Source: AP-15 sp963796155
GTDB lineage: Bacteria > Pseudomonadota > Alphaproteobacteria > ATCC43930 > CGMCC-115725
Length of the DNA stretch: 64,000 nucleotides
Reading direction: 5' to 3'
Assembly: GCA_963796155.1 (NCBI GenBank)
Contig: CAWCKT010000016.1
Span: 1-64,000, forward strand
The notes under the pieces were generated by a model, which saw only the letters and a program-made list of their open reading frames with translations, did no database searches and was not told the origin of the DNA. The position numbers and the translations under genes were made by a program. Position 1 is the first letter of the stretch, and the number at the start of each line of letters is the position of its first letter. Shown one piece after another: positions 1 through 8,739 of the stretch.

Positions 1-187
1 TGCAGGAGCGCGATCGCGGGTGCCTTCGGCAGGCGATGTTTGCGGCTCAGATGGAGAAGGGCGCCGACAAGGCAGTGGCCGCCATTACCGTCATGATAAC
101 AGCCGCGCGTCCAGTGGCTGTTGTCGGCAAAGAACTCGACATCAGATCCAGCAACTGCGCCGCTTTTGCGATTTCGGCTTGGGGCAT
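1..187 (-). pseudogene. Hypothetical protein fragment (DUF6197-like), frameshifted and cut by window edge
   Basis: Reading leftward from an ATG at 187 gives MPQAEIAKAAQLLDLM. The sensible protein then continues in another frame as VEFFADNSHWTRGCYHDG, followed by GGHCLVGALLHLSRKHRLP, up to the window edge. The HWTRG...CLVGALLHL pattern is one I associate with small DUF6197-type hypothetical proteins; no function is known to me. Restoring one missing base near position 146 would join the two frames, so this is a one-base deletion or a sequencing error. The 3' end lies outside the window. Confidence 0.45.
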
Positions 188-412
188 TGATTTGATCGCT
201 CCCTGATCCGGATAATGAACTCAGCGTATCACGGGCAACCGCCGCAATCGGCATCGCCGCTCCGCTCACGGCAAAGCAATCGGCTCGATGAGGCTCGGGT
301 CGTTGTTCTTGACGTTGCCGACGCGCGTGCTCACCGGCCAGCAACGACCCCGCCTTGTCGGCCCCGAGGGATCCTGTTAAAGTCGCGAGTGGAGCCAGTG
401 CTGGATCGGTCG

Positions 413-766
413 ATGCGACAGAACCTGATTTCGGTGTTCGCCGACGGTCTTGAGGCGCACGAGGGGTACCGCGAGCTCTTCAGAGCGCATGTCGACGAGT
501 TGGCGGCGCAGGGAATCGCGTACGAGGAGCAGGACAGACGCGCCGAGCCGCTTACAGCATCGCTCTTGATAACCGTCGTCGTCACCTCGGCGATATCGAC
601 CGCCGTAGCTGAGGTGATCAAGAAGATCATCGGCGCGGTCTCGGATCGATCGAGAGCCGCCAGGCCGGTGACGGAAGTCCGGATCGAAATTAACGGAGCG
701 CGTTTCGAACTGCCGACGGACCAGGCGTTCGCGAGCGCCGCGATCGATGCTCTGGAGACGCGCTAA
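413..766 (+). CDS. Small membrane-anchored protein, EACC1-like partner of CHAT protease
   Basis: The reading frame is open from 215, but the part before the ATG at 413 is low-quality Arg/Pro-rich sequence, so I place the start at 413 (117 aa); the start is uncertain because no clear ribosome site is visible. The middle holds one hydrophobic segment (TASLLITVVVTSAISTAVAEV, minus its last residues), and the C-terminus is a short beta-rich module (VRIEINGARFELPTDQ). This layout resembles effector-associated constant component 1 (EACC1), a small protein encoded beside effectors such as CHAT proteases in bacterial conflict systems. Its last 20 bases overlap the start of the CHAT gene, which suggests translational coupling. 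The EACC1 assignment is inference from layout and context, not a detected domain hit. Confidence 0.55.
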   Translation: MRQNLISVFADGLEAHEGYRELFRAHVDELAAQGIAYEEQDRRAEPLTASLLITVVVTSAISTAVAEVIKKIIGAVSDRSRAARPVTEVRIEINGARFELPTDQAFASAAIDALETR

Positions 767-2882
767 CAGGGACGCCCGAGCCCTTGTGGCGGCTGCGCGC
801 GACCGCATAGATGAATGGGTCGCGAGGAGACCGCCTCCGGCCTACTTCCCGCGCCGGTACTCGATCCCGCGGAACGCCGCCGACGTGCCGGAGCCGATGA
901 AACGCCTGCTGGCGCCGATCGCGCCGTTATTGGAGCGGACGGGGCAGCGCGACTTCGCTGTGGCCTTCCCGGACGATGGCCGGCGGCTCGACGCGGCATG
1001 CTTCACGGACCGCGCGACCGAACTCCTGTTCAAGCCGACGGAAACCCTTTTCCCCCTCGCCGAGGCCAAGATTCCGCCCAATCAGACATGCGAGTTGCTG
1101 ACGTCCCTCGCCTACGGGATGCTGCAGACCCTGCTGTGGCGCGAACAGATCGCCGCCGGGCCGGATCCCGGACCAGCCCCGTGGCTCAGGGCAGGAGCCT
1201 ATGCCGACCGGGCGAAAGGTGCGCTCGGTCGATCCGGTAAGGCGCAGCACGACTGGATCGACACGGTTATCCGCATCGAAGCGGTACTCGCCCGGGCGAC
1301 GCTGCTATCCGGCCGGACCGACGAGGCGATCGGCCATTTCCTCTATCTCGCCGGCTGGTACGCGGCCGCCGTGAGGCTCGGCTACGGCGAGGTCGTGCGC
1401 AAGCGCTACGATGACTGGTTACAGGCGCTTTACGCAATCGTCGACGTCGGTCGCGGCCCGTCACATCAGGCGTGGATCTCGACGGCGGGGACGCTCCTCA
1501 AGGATCTTCGGATCGCTTGGCGCCAGGCCGACCCGTTCCGCATCGAGCAGGTGCCCCGCGCGCCGAATGGAAGCCAACTGGACCTCCATTTGCAGGCGGC
1601 GTTCGTCGACGAGGAGTGGCGGCGCGGTCTCGACCGGCTCGGCGACACCGGCGTCTTCGTCGACGTGATCGTGACGGATCGGTTCATCCATACGCGCCTC
1701 GTCGGCAGGCGAGGCATCCAGTCGTTTCGGTCCGAACTGCCGCAAGTCGACCGGCCGGCGCCGCCAGGCGAGGACGTGCGGGGCACCCGCCCGGTCACGC
1801 CTACGAGCTGCGTGCTCGAGCCGAGCGTGAGCGGGCCGGGCGCAACCGGTGGGAGGTTCCGCTTGGCAAGGCTCGCTGACGAGTGGCATCCGACCTTGCC
1901 CTCGTCCGAACTGCTGCGGTGGAGCTCGTGGTTTCAGCAGGTGCATGTCTATCGCGGGGACGACGGCTGGCGCTGGGACTTCGAGTGGAATGCCAACGTC
2001 CCGACCTTCGAAGGCGAACTATCGCGCGTGGTCTACGGGGCGGTCTTCGCCGGGGCCGTTGATGCGGCAGCGTCGGCCAGTATCCGCCACCTCGTCATCA
2101 GTCCCGACGGTTCGCTGATGGCGATGCCTCATCATCTCTTGCCCGGGCCCGATGGCGAGCGTCTCGGGGACCGTTTCCTTGTGAGCTACACCCCCAACCT
2201 GACCGGTTTATTGACAATCCTCGACGCGGACAAGTTTTCACGGGAGGGGGCGCGCGCGGTCGTGGTGGAAGACCCGACCGGAACCGTCAGCCTTGCCGGG
2301 TGGGAATGCGAGAGAGTCGCCCGCGGCATCGGCCGTGCCGCCCAAGTGGTTAGCGGCGCAGCGGCGTCACCAGCCTCCGTCAAGGGTCTCTGCTCCGGCG
2401 CGTCCATCCTTCATTTCAGCGGTCATGCGACCTTCGATTGGTCGAAGCCGGAGGACGCGTTTCTTCTCCTCGCTGGTGACGGACGGTTGACGCTCGCCGA
2501 CCTGCGCGGCCTCGGGCTAAAGCCGGGGGCGCTCGTGTTCCTGAGCGCCTGCGACACCGGGCGACGCACGATCTCCGGCACGCGAGGCAGCGCGCGCGGA
2601 ATCGTCAGCGCCTTGCTTGAGGCCGGTGCGGCCACTGTCGTGTGCACACTGTGGCCGGTGCATTCCGCCGCTGCGGCGCTCGTCGCTGTGTGGTTCTACG
2701 AATCGTGGATCGCCCGGGGCATGGGGCGTCTGGAAAGCCTGCGCGAAGCCACTCGACGCTTGCGGGAGGCGGGACGTCCCGAGTGCGAGGCGGCGCTCGG
2801 CCGGCGGATCTACCTGCCCGGAGAGCGTCCGTTCGAGGACGAATACTATTGGGGGGCCTTCGTACTTTACGGTGCCTGGTAG
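747..2882 (+). CDS. CHAT domain caspase-like protease
   Basis: This 711-aa protein has an N-terminal helical region of unclear fold, possibly degenerate TPR-like repeats (about residues 1-250), a middle region with no recognisable domain, and a C-terminal CHAT domain (about 430-711). The catalytic dyad is visible: His560 in LHFSGHATF and Cys602 in VFLSACDTG. Downstream are the usual motifs GIVSALLEAGAATVVCTLWPV and the closing YYWGAFVLYG. CHAT proteases are caspase relatives that are usually activated proteolytically, often in defence or cell-suicide systems. The ATG at 747 lies inside the preceding small gene, so the two are very probably co-expressed. The substrate is unknown. Confidence is high for the family and moderate for a defence role. 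Confidence 0.88.
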   Translation: MLWRRANRDARALVAAARDRIDEWVARRPPPAYFPRRYSIPRNAADVPEPMKRLLAPIAPLLERTGQRDFAVAFPDDGRRLDAACFTDRATELLFKPTETLFPLAEAKIPPNQTCELLTSLAYGMLQTLLWREQIAAGPDPGPAPWLRAGAYADRAKGALGRSGKAQHDWIDTVIRIEAVLARATLLSGRTDEAIGHFLYLAGWYAAAVRLGYGEVVRKRYDDWLQALYAIVDVGRGPSHQAWISTAGTLLKDLRIAWRQADPFRIEQVPRAPNGSQLDLHLQAAFVDEEWRRGLDRLGDTGVFVDVIVTDRFIHTRLVGRRGIQSFRSELPQVDRPAPPGEDVRGTRPVTPTSCVLEPSVSGPGATGGRFRLARLADEWHPTLPSSELLRWSSWFQQVHVYRGDDGWRWDFEWNANVPTFEGELSRVVYGAVFAGAVDAAASASIRHLVISPDGSLMAMPHHLLPGPDGERLGDRFLVSYTPNLTGLLTILDADKFSREGARAVVVEDPTGTVSLAGWECERVARGIGRAAQVVSGAAASPASVKGLCSGASILHFSGHATFDWSKPEDAFLLLAGDGRLTLADLRGLGLKPGALVFLSACDTGRRTISGTRGSARGIVSALLEAGAATVVCTLWPVHSAAAALVAVWFYESWIARGMGRLESLREATRRLREAGRPECEAALGRRIYLPGERPFEDEYYWGAFVLYGAW

Positions 2883-2912
2883 GGTAATCCCTCGAATATG
2901 GACCTACTATAG

Positions 2913-4580
2913 TTAGGCCGTTATGGGGGCATCAACGAGGATTTTGTTCTCGTTGATGGGTGGAGAGAATGCAAGGCCGAGGGCCCGCAAGAGATGGTCG
3001 AGAGCGTCGGTGAGGCGCTGGTATAGGCGGTCGAGCGGCGAACGCTTGCGGTTGGGGAGGGCTTGGTCAGCGGGGATAGGGTGAAGGAGAGCAGCGGTGA
3101 GCGGAGCGAAGACGCGGTCGAAGAGTTTCAAGAAGATCAGGCAAACCGAATACCCCTCGGCCGGCAAACGGTAGCGACGGGAGCGGGGCAGCCTTTCGAC
3201 AAGGCCTTTGGCGCGGAGCTTGGAGAGGTCGTAGCGAAGGGAGGCCAAGCTGTATTGCTGCGCAGGGCAGCTGAGGGCGGCGATGACGTGCGGATAGATT
3301 TCGCCGGTGCTGAACGTGTTGGCGGGCGGGATTTGCGCAAAGCGGACGAGGGCGTGCATGAGCGCCAATTGGCGAGGATTGTCGAGCTTGAGGCCCGGAA
3401 TGCGTTTGCCGGTCGTGGTGATGGTGGGTTTGGCCAGCCGTTGCAGCTGACCGCGATCGACAAACGTTTCGAGGATATCCTGCTGGATATTCAAGTAATT
3501 GTTGTTGATCGCGGAGAGCTTGTCGCGCAAGGCAGGAAGGTGCTCGACAGCCTTGTTCACTCCGTAGTCGGTCACGTTGTTGCCGGCGGCCTCGGTCCGG
3601 AGGATCAGGTGGTCGCGCACATATTGCTTGATAAAGCCGTTGCGGTAATGGCTGCGGATCACCGGGTTGGGCAGGTTCATGTCTTCGATCTCGGTCTGCA
3701 GCTTGCCGCGGTACTGTTTGGTCACCTTGCGGCCGAAGATGACGGTGATCTTGTTCGGCTGGCCGATGGTCCGGTTGGCGTCGAGCAGGCGTTCGCCCAA
3801 TTTGTCGAGCGCGGCGCGGCGACGAAAGATCAGATTGTCGCAAAATTCGATCTGGGAGAAGAACAGCCGGTGCCGGCAGCCCGCTTGTCGCCGCTCTGTT
3901 TCGGTAAAGAACGGAGTGAAGCGGCTCAGCCATTTCTGGCCGCAGCTCGATAGGTCCTCGGCCGTCAAAGTGTCCGCGAGTTCTTGCAGACGCTCGGGTC
4001 TGCCGCATCTGAGAAAAGCGTTGGAGCACTGCTGGAAATCGACGCCTTCCTCGCGCATGCGGTTCGCCAGCCAGTGATGTTGATTGAGGCACACCCGGGC
4101 CGAGAACGGAAGGTACGGGCAGATGCGAACAAAGATCCGGCCCCAGCGCTGGTCGTTGACGTAAAGGTTGTATTGCACGATCCAGCGATCCGCGATCTGA
4201 AGATGCCAGCGGTTGAGCTTCTTGTCGCCGATCGCCGTCATGATGCGCGCCGGCTCTCTGGCTTTCAGGATGACGACGACCTGATCCGGCTTGGCTGCCT
4301 TGAAGTAAGGGTCGACGAATTCGTCGCGCCGACCCTTCGGCGCCTCGACAATCGGGGCGTTCCATTTGTCGGCCTGATCCTTCACCCAGCATTGAAACTG
4401 CTCGGCGGCGCCGCGCAGGACATCGCGGCTGACCGGATAGAGGCGCCGATCGGTAGCGAAAAAGCCGACGACCCTTTCGGGCTGCTGAAATGGCTGGATG
4501 AGCCCGTTCCGCAAAATCCGGTCAAAACACCGATAGCCAAAGCGAATGCTGTCCCTGTGATGTTCGTAGAAGGCGTTCAT
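2913..4580 (-). CDS. Uncharacterised ~555-aa protein with C-terminal winged-helix-like region (paralogue A)
   Basis: I do not recognise a named domain. The protein is clearly homologous to the next gene on the same strand: shared blocks include CFDRI near the N-terminus, QIEFCDNLIFRR, IFGRKVTKQYRGKLQTEIE, KQYVRDHLILR and LRYDLSKLRAKGLVER. The last block followed by a YRLPAEGY hairpin looks like a winged-helix DNA-binding region at about residues 430-480. It is basic overall, and conserved Cys/His/Arg residues sit in the middle. No transmembrane segment or signal peptide is seen. The start MNAFYEHH at 4580 is preceded by GGAG. Family members of this kind often look multi-copy, so a mobile-element or defence role is possible but unproven. 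Confidence 0.7.
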   Translation of the reverse strand: MNAFYEHHRDSIRFGYRCFDRILRNGLIQPFQQPERVVGFFATDRRLYPVSRDVLRGAAEQFQCWVKDQADKWNAPIVEAPKGRRDEFVDPYFKAAKPDQVVVILKAREPARIMTAIGDKKLNRWHLQIADRWIVQYNLYVNDQRWGRIFVRICPYLPFSARVCLNQHHWLANRMREEGVDFQQCSNAFLRCGRPERLQELADTLTAEDLSSCGQKWLSRFTPFFTETERRQAGCRHRLFFSQIEFCDNLIFRRRAALDKLGERLLDANRTIGQPNKITVIFGRKVTKQYRGKLQTEIEDMNLPNPVIRSHYRNGFIKQYVRDHLILRTEAAGNNVTDYGVNKAVEHLPALRDKLSAINNNYLNIQQDILETFVDRGQLQRLAKPTITTTGKRIPGLKLDNPRQLALMHALVRFAQIPPANTFSTGEIYPHVIAALSCPAQQYSLASLRYDLSKLRAKGLVERLPRSRRYRLPAEGYSVCLIFLKLFDRVFAPLTAALLHPIPADQALPNRKRSPLDRLYQRLTDALDHLLRALGLAFSPPINENKILVDAPITA

Positions 4581-4659
4581 GGCCGGCTCCCCTGTTCCAA
4601 AGCCGACAACATAGCCGCCGTCATGTTATCTTGCGTGCACCCCAAATGTCAGGGATATC

Positions 4660-4674
4660 AAGGGCAGTGCCCTT
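4660..4674. promoter_or_regulatory. Perfect 15-bp palindrome upstream of paralogue A
   Basis: AAGGGCA-G-TGCCCTT is a perfect inverted repeat with a one-base centre, 80 bp before the start of the minus-strand gene ending at 2913. It sits in the only AT-rich stretch between the two paralogous genes (4581-4743). It could be an operator or a small hairpin; there is no T-run to make it a convincing terminator. Confidence 0.35.
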
Positions 4675-4743
4675 GGCTAGTTAGATTTTAAATTCTAGCC
4701 CCAAGAATTGTAGACAAAAAGAGTCGAAGAATTGGGGAGCAGA

Positions 4744-6360
4744 TCAGGCGGCGAGCAGGTCGACGATTTGTTGGATGGCTTTGTCGGCGCGGTGGTAGGC
4801 GGTTTCGAGTTTGCTGGCCGGTTGGTGACGGGCATCGGGGCGGTGGTGAAAGCGGCTGCTCGCGAGGGGCCCGCAGAGCCGTTTGTGAAAGAACAGAAAG
4901 AGCAGCGCGACTTGGACGCCTTTTGGCGTGAGCCGATAGGCGTAGCGCGCGCCGTCGCGCTGTAAGAGGCCGTGGCCTTTGAGCTTGCGCAGGTCGTACC
5001 GGAGCTGGTTGAGCCGGTAGGTACTCTCGGGGAGGTGGAAGCTGGTGAGGACGGCGTGGTGGATCTGCTTTGCCGTCCAGCCGCCGAGATGACTGCCGCC
5101 ATGCAGAAGGATTTCGAGGAGGCGGATGACGCGGGGCTCGTGGATCTTGATGCCAGGATAACGAACCGCCCCAACGGTGACCGGCAGGGCCAAGCGTTGG
5201 AGCAGCGGGAAGTCGACATGGACATTGAACCATTGGGCCTGGAAGCCGGCAAAGCGGTCGGTGATGGTGTGGAAGCGCTCGCGCACGGCCTGGAGATGCT
5301 CCAATCCTTTCTTGAGGCGGAAATCGGCGAGATTGTTGGAGACCAGCTCGTTGCGCAGAAAGGTCGAGAACTTTTCGTACTGCTTCAAGAAGGCGTTCTT
5401 GAAGCAGGCGCGGAAGACATGATGGCCATGCTCGATGCGGTCGAGGATGGTGGCGAGCTTGCCCTGCATCTTGCGGTGCACGCGTGTGCCGAAGATTTCG
5501 GCGATCTTGTCGGCGGTCAATCGCCACAGGCCGAGTTCGCAGCTGCGTTCGAACAGCTTGTGGATCGGGAAGTGGCGCTTGAAGATGAAGTTGCGGCAAT
5601 ACTCGATCTGGGCGATCGCATAAAAGCGTGACAGCTGGAACTGTTTGCGTTCCTTGGCGGAGAACTTCGGCCCCAGGATCAGGGTCCAGTAGTCGAGCCG
5701 CTGGCGGATGATGTCGGCACTGAGCTTGTCGGCGGCGGCCTGCAGCGCGGCGACGTCGTCGACGGCGAGAAAGGCATTGTCGGTTTTGCGAAAGCCGATT
5801 TGCGCCCGGTTCAGCTCCTGCTCAATGAAGCTGTGGCCGTTGAGGTAATAGCTGGTCTGAAACGGAAAGAACGAGCCCACCCGCATGACGATCGGGCCCA
5901 GAACCTCGTCGCGGATGTAGAAATAGTAGTGGGTGAAGCGGCTGCGTTGAGGAGCGAGGATCCGGTAATTGGGATCCTTGCTGGCGTATTTCGGCACGGT
6001 AACGCGAAAGGTGGCACCCTGCTCCATGCTCTTGAAGATGAAGTAGACGCCGTAGGCGTCTTGCCGCGCCATGCGGCGTTGCCAGGGCAGAACATGATCT
6101 TCCTTGCGCACCCCCTTCTCGGCCCACTCGACCGGCAGCCGACGATTGCGGGCGAAGGCTTCCACCCAGGCCTGGTAGTCGGCAGTGCGCTGCCTGAGGA
6201 CCTCTTTATCGACCGTGGCGACGCCGACCACGTTGCGGAAGAAGTGCACGACCTGCTCGGGTCGCGACAGGCCGCTGAGATAGCCGTATATGACGATGCG
6301 GTCAAAGCAGTGGTAGACAAAGGCCAGCAGGTCGCCGAACAGCTGAGTGAACAATTCCAT
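4744..6360 (-). CDS. Uncharacterised ~538-aa protein with C-terminal winged-helix-like region (paralogue B)
   Basis: This is the second member of the tandem pair. The frame is open further upstream, but the start MELFTQLFGD at 6360 is preferred because the family begins near this motif. Recognisable blocks are YHCFDRIVIYGYL, HYYFYIRDEVLGPI, YYLNGHSFIEQEL, QIEYCRNFIFKRHFP, IFGTRVHRKMQGKL, KQYEKFSTFLRNELVSNN, KGLEHLQAVRERF and the C-terminal LRYDLRKLKGHGLLQRDG, a likely winged helix. The order of blocks is the same as in the neighbour, so both descend from one ancestor. Function is unknown. It lies head-to-head with a small + strand gene starting at the same CCATGG, so the two probably share a control region. 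Confidence 0.72.
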   Translation of the reverse strand: MELFTQLFGDLLAFVYHCFDRIVIYGYLSGLSRPEQVVHFFRNVVGVATVDKEVLRQRTADYQAWVEAFARNRRLPVEWAEKGVRKEDHVLPWQRRMARQDAYGVYFIFKSMEQGATFRVTVPKYASKDPNYRILAPQRSRFTHYYFYIRDEVLGPIVMRVGSFFPFQTSYYLNGHSFIEQELNRAQIGFRKTDNAFLAVDDVAALQAAADKLSADIIRQRLDYWTLILGPKFSAKERKQFQLSRFYAIAQIEYCRNFIFKRHFPIHKLFERSCELGLWRLTADKIAEIFGTRVHRKMQGKLATILDRIEHGHHVFRACFKNAFLKQYEKFSTFLRNELVSNNLADFRLKKGLEHLQAVRERFHTITDRFAGFQAQWFNVHVDFPLLQRLALPVTVGAVRYPGIKIHEPRVIRLLEILLHGGSHLGGWTAKQIHHAVLTSFHLPESTYRLNQLRYDLRKLKGHGLLQRDGARYAYRLTPKGVQVALLFLFFHKRLCGPLASSRFHHRPDARHQPASKLETAYHRADKAIQQIVDLLAA

Positions 6361-6766
6361 GGCATTGCCCCCGAGACCCGCCAGGGGTCGCAAAACCATC
6401 AAGCGTGGACCGGGCCAGCAGATCGTCGAAGGCCGGAGTTTTCGGCTGGCCGATGAAGTGCGCTATATTCAGCGCCGCGCCGCCGGGCACGACAGCCGCA
6501 TCCTCACCATCGGTCAGCTGGTGCTGTTCTCCACCCAAACCGGCGATGCCTGGCTGCTCGACCCCGCCGACCGGCTCGCCCTCAGGCTGGCGCGAGACGG
6601 GCAGAGTGAAGCAATCCACATCGAGGAAACCGATACCACGTTTGCGATCGCCTGGAAGGGCCGCTATCGCATCGAAGGACCGGCCTTCATCTATTCCGAT
6701 CGCGATACCGGTCGGACCACCACCATCCTCGGCTACCCGACCGACAAGCTCGCCCTGGCGGCGTGA
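6359..6766 (+). CDS. Small conserved hypothetical protein, divergent partner of paralogue B
   Basis: Starting at the ATG inside CCATGG the product is 135 aa; an in-frame GTG at 6347 and later starts are possible. The conserved core is EVRYIQRRAAGHDSRILTIG, then LVLFSTQTGDAWLLDPADRL, EETDTTFAIAWKGRYRIEGP and a closing TTTILGYPT. The alternating hydrophobic pattern suggests a compact beta-rich fold. I have seen similar small proteins in alphaproteobacteria but know no function. The first ~15 codons are rich in Arg/Pro and may not be translated. The gene overlaps the 5' end of paralogue B by two bases on the opposite strand. Confidence 0.6.
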   Translation: MALPPRPARGRKTIKRGPGQQIVEGRSFRLADEVRYIQRRAAGHDSRILTIGQLVLFSTQTGDAWLLDPADRLALRLARDGQSEAIHIEETDTTFAIAWKGRYRIEGPAFIYSDRDTGRTTTILGYPTDKLALAA

Positions 6767-6817
6767 CCGAGAAATTTCAAATATTTTTGGTTAGAATTAG
6801 ACTGCAGGAGGTTTCGA

Positions 6818-8553
6818 ATGGCTCGAGGCAAATTCGCTCCCTCGCATCCAAAGCAATCCGCCAAAACCCGCTCCGGCGGCGAGCTGCATCAGCAGCCGGC
6901 TGCCGGCGGCGTGGTGTTGACGACAAACCAGGGTGTGGTCATTGCAGACAACCAAAATTCGCTAAAGGCCGCTCCGCGGCCCTACATTGCTTGAAGACTT
7001 TATTCTGCGGGAAAAAATCACGCATTTTGACCATGAGCGCATCCCGGAGCGGATCGTCCACGCGCGCGGATCCGGCGCTCACGGATTCTTCGAGCTGACT
7101 CAATCTCTGAGCCAATATACGAAAGCCGATTTCCTTCAGCGTGTCGGCGACAAGATACCGGTTTTCGTGCGCTTCTCGACCGTTGCCGGGGGTGCCGGTT
7201 CGGGCGACCTGCCACGCGATGTGCGTGGCTTCGCTACCAAATTCTACACCCGGCAGGGCAATTCCGATCTGGTCGGCAACAATATACCGATTTTCTTCAT
7301 CCAGGACGCAATGAAGTTCCCCGACCTCGTTCATTCGGTCAAGATGGAGCCCGATCGCGGCTATCCCTAGGCGGCCTCGGCACACGACACATTGTGGGTG
7401 TTGGGTTTGGGTTGTTGTATTTTTAGAGTTATTGGGGAATGGTGATGGTGATGGGTGAGGAGTAAGATAAGGTGGATGATTGGGTTGTTGAGGGATGAAG
7501 GGATTGGGATGGGATTGATGAGTGTGAGAAAAGAGGTGGAGTTGATTGATGTGTGAGGAAAGTGTGAGAATGTGTGTTGAAGATGTGGAGATGGTTGAGC
7601 AGGAATTTGGAGAGAGCAAATGCTTTGGGGAATGTGTGGGGGATGACTTCAGCAACGAGCTGAGGGTTGGCTGTCTTATCGATACTCAGCTGATCCGGCT
7701 CGGCGGAGAATTTCAAAGAGATGTAAGAGCGAAATGCGTGAGAATTGCTAGGAGGAATGGGATGGGTGCAAGGGTGCGTTAACTAAGAGGAAAATTGGTG
7801 AAGTGAGGCGGACGAGAGAGGCTTCACGGGCTGACGCGGGACGAGAGCGGCGACACGATGCGCATCCGGCCTATTTTGCCGACCACTACAGCCAAGCGAG
7901 GATGTTCTTTCTGAGCCAGACCGAGACCGAAAAAAACCATATCGTTTCGGCACTGGTGTCGAGCTGAGCAAGGTCGAAACGCCGCCAGTCCGCGAGCGCG
8001 TCGTCTCGCATCTGATGCAGGTCGATGAGGCATGGCAAAACGCGTCGCCGCTGGGTTGCGCCTCGGAAGTGGGGTGGAGCCCGCCGCGACAACGGTACCG
8101 GCGCGCCGCGAAATCAAACCCTCGCCGGCCCTCAGCATAATCGGCAAGGACCCGCATACCCTAAAGGGCAGAGTGATTGGCCTGCTCGTCAGTGATGGGG
8201 CCATCGTGCTTGATCGAAGCCTTGCGTGCGGCAGTCAAAAAGGAGGGCGCCAAGCTCAAAATCGTCGCTCCGCATGTCGCGTGCCAAGACGCGACAATGT
8301 TCTCGAGGCTGACCAGCACGGGCACCATGATTTTGATGGTGCAGTAATGTATAGGAGAGGAAGGAGGAGAATCAAGGCGATCGGCCATGTCCCCGCGGCC
8401 AAACCGCTTCTCCGTCGCGCCGGAATTGTCGACGAGGTGATGGATGTCGGCATCGTGCGGCTCACCGGCGCCGATACCGTTGCTGGCTTCATTGATATCG
8501 CCAAGAAAACGCGCGTCTGGGACCGCGAGCCCAAGGTACGCAACCTTCCGTAA
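6818..8553 (+). pseudogene. katE: Large-subunit (clade 2) catalase, KatE type, heavily degraded
   Basis: An AGGAGG sits ahead of the ATG, and the N-terminus reads through LTTNQGVVIADNQNSLK before a stop near 6990. One base later the frame LLEDFILREKITHFDHERIP takes over and is textbook catalase (VRFSTVAGGAGSGDLPRDVRG, then FFIQDAMKFPDLVHSVKMEP). A CAG-to-TAG stop follows GYP at 7368. From 7391 the sequence turns into a cytosine-free tract. Catalase homology returns at DTQLIRLGG (about 7680) and FADHYSQARMFF (about 7880), and the C-terminal flavodoxin-like domain is present in shifted frames (EALRAAVKKEGAKLKIVAPH). At least three frame changes, one stop and a scrambled centre make it non-functional as written. 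Confidence 0.85.
7391..7599. other. 209-bp tract with no cytosine on the + strand
   Basis: Every base from 7391 to 7599 is A, G or T, in a region whose surroundings are GC-rich with normal C content. Cytosine remains scarce until about 7800. It lies exactly where the heme-side middle of the catalase gene should be. The minus-strand translation is low-complexity Ser/Thr/Pro/His/Asn. G is very abundant as well, so simple C-to-T deamination does not explain it fully. It may be a sequencing or base-calling dropout. Confidence 0.9.
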
Positions 8554-8739
8554 CTGGCCAAGGATGACGGCGCTGCGGCGGGCTTTATGCACCGCTGTTG
8601 TCGCCGCAGTAATCGCCCCGTATCCGCACGAGATATGCCCCTTCCTCCGGTGTGATACCTTCATCGCCTAGCCGAGGCCGCTCGCGACCAGCCGAGGCGG
8701 CAGGCTCAGTAAACATCGGACGACAGTGAGGAGGCTCTG

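Noticed and set aside
3063..3953. 296-codon open frame on the + strand
   Set aside because: It lies wholly antisense to the uncharacterised gene 2913-4580, whose protein is homologous to its neighbour; the antisense translation has no family-like features.
6939..7655. 238-codon minus-strand frame with a Ser/Thr/Pro/His-rich N-terminus
   Set aside because: It is merely the complement of the cytosine-free tract plus antisense catalase; no real protein features.
7391..7800. Diversity-generating retroelement variable region
   Set aside because: No reverse transcriptase, no template repeat and no adenine-specific pattern; it is C, not A, that is affected.
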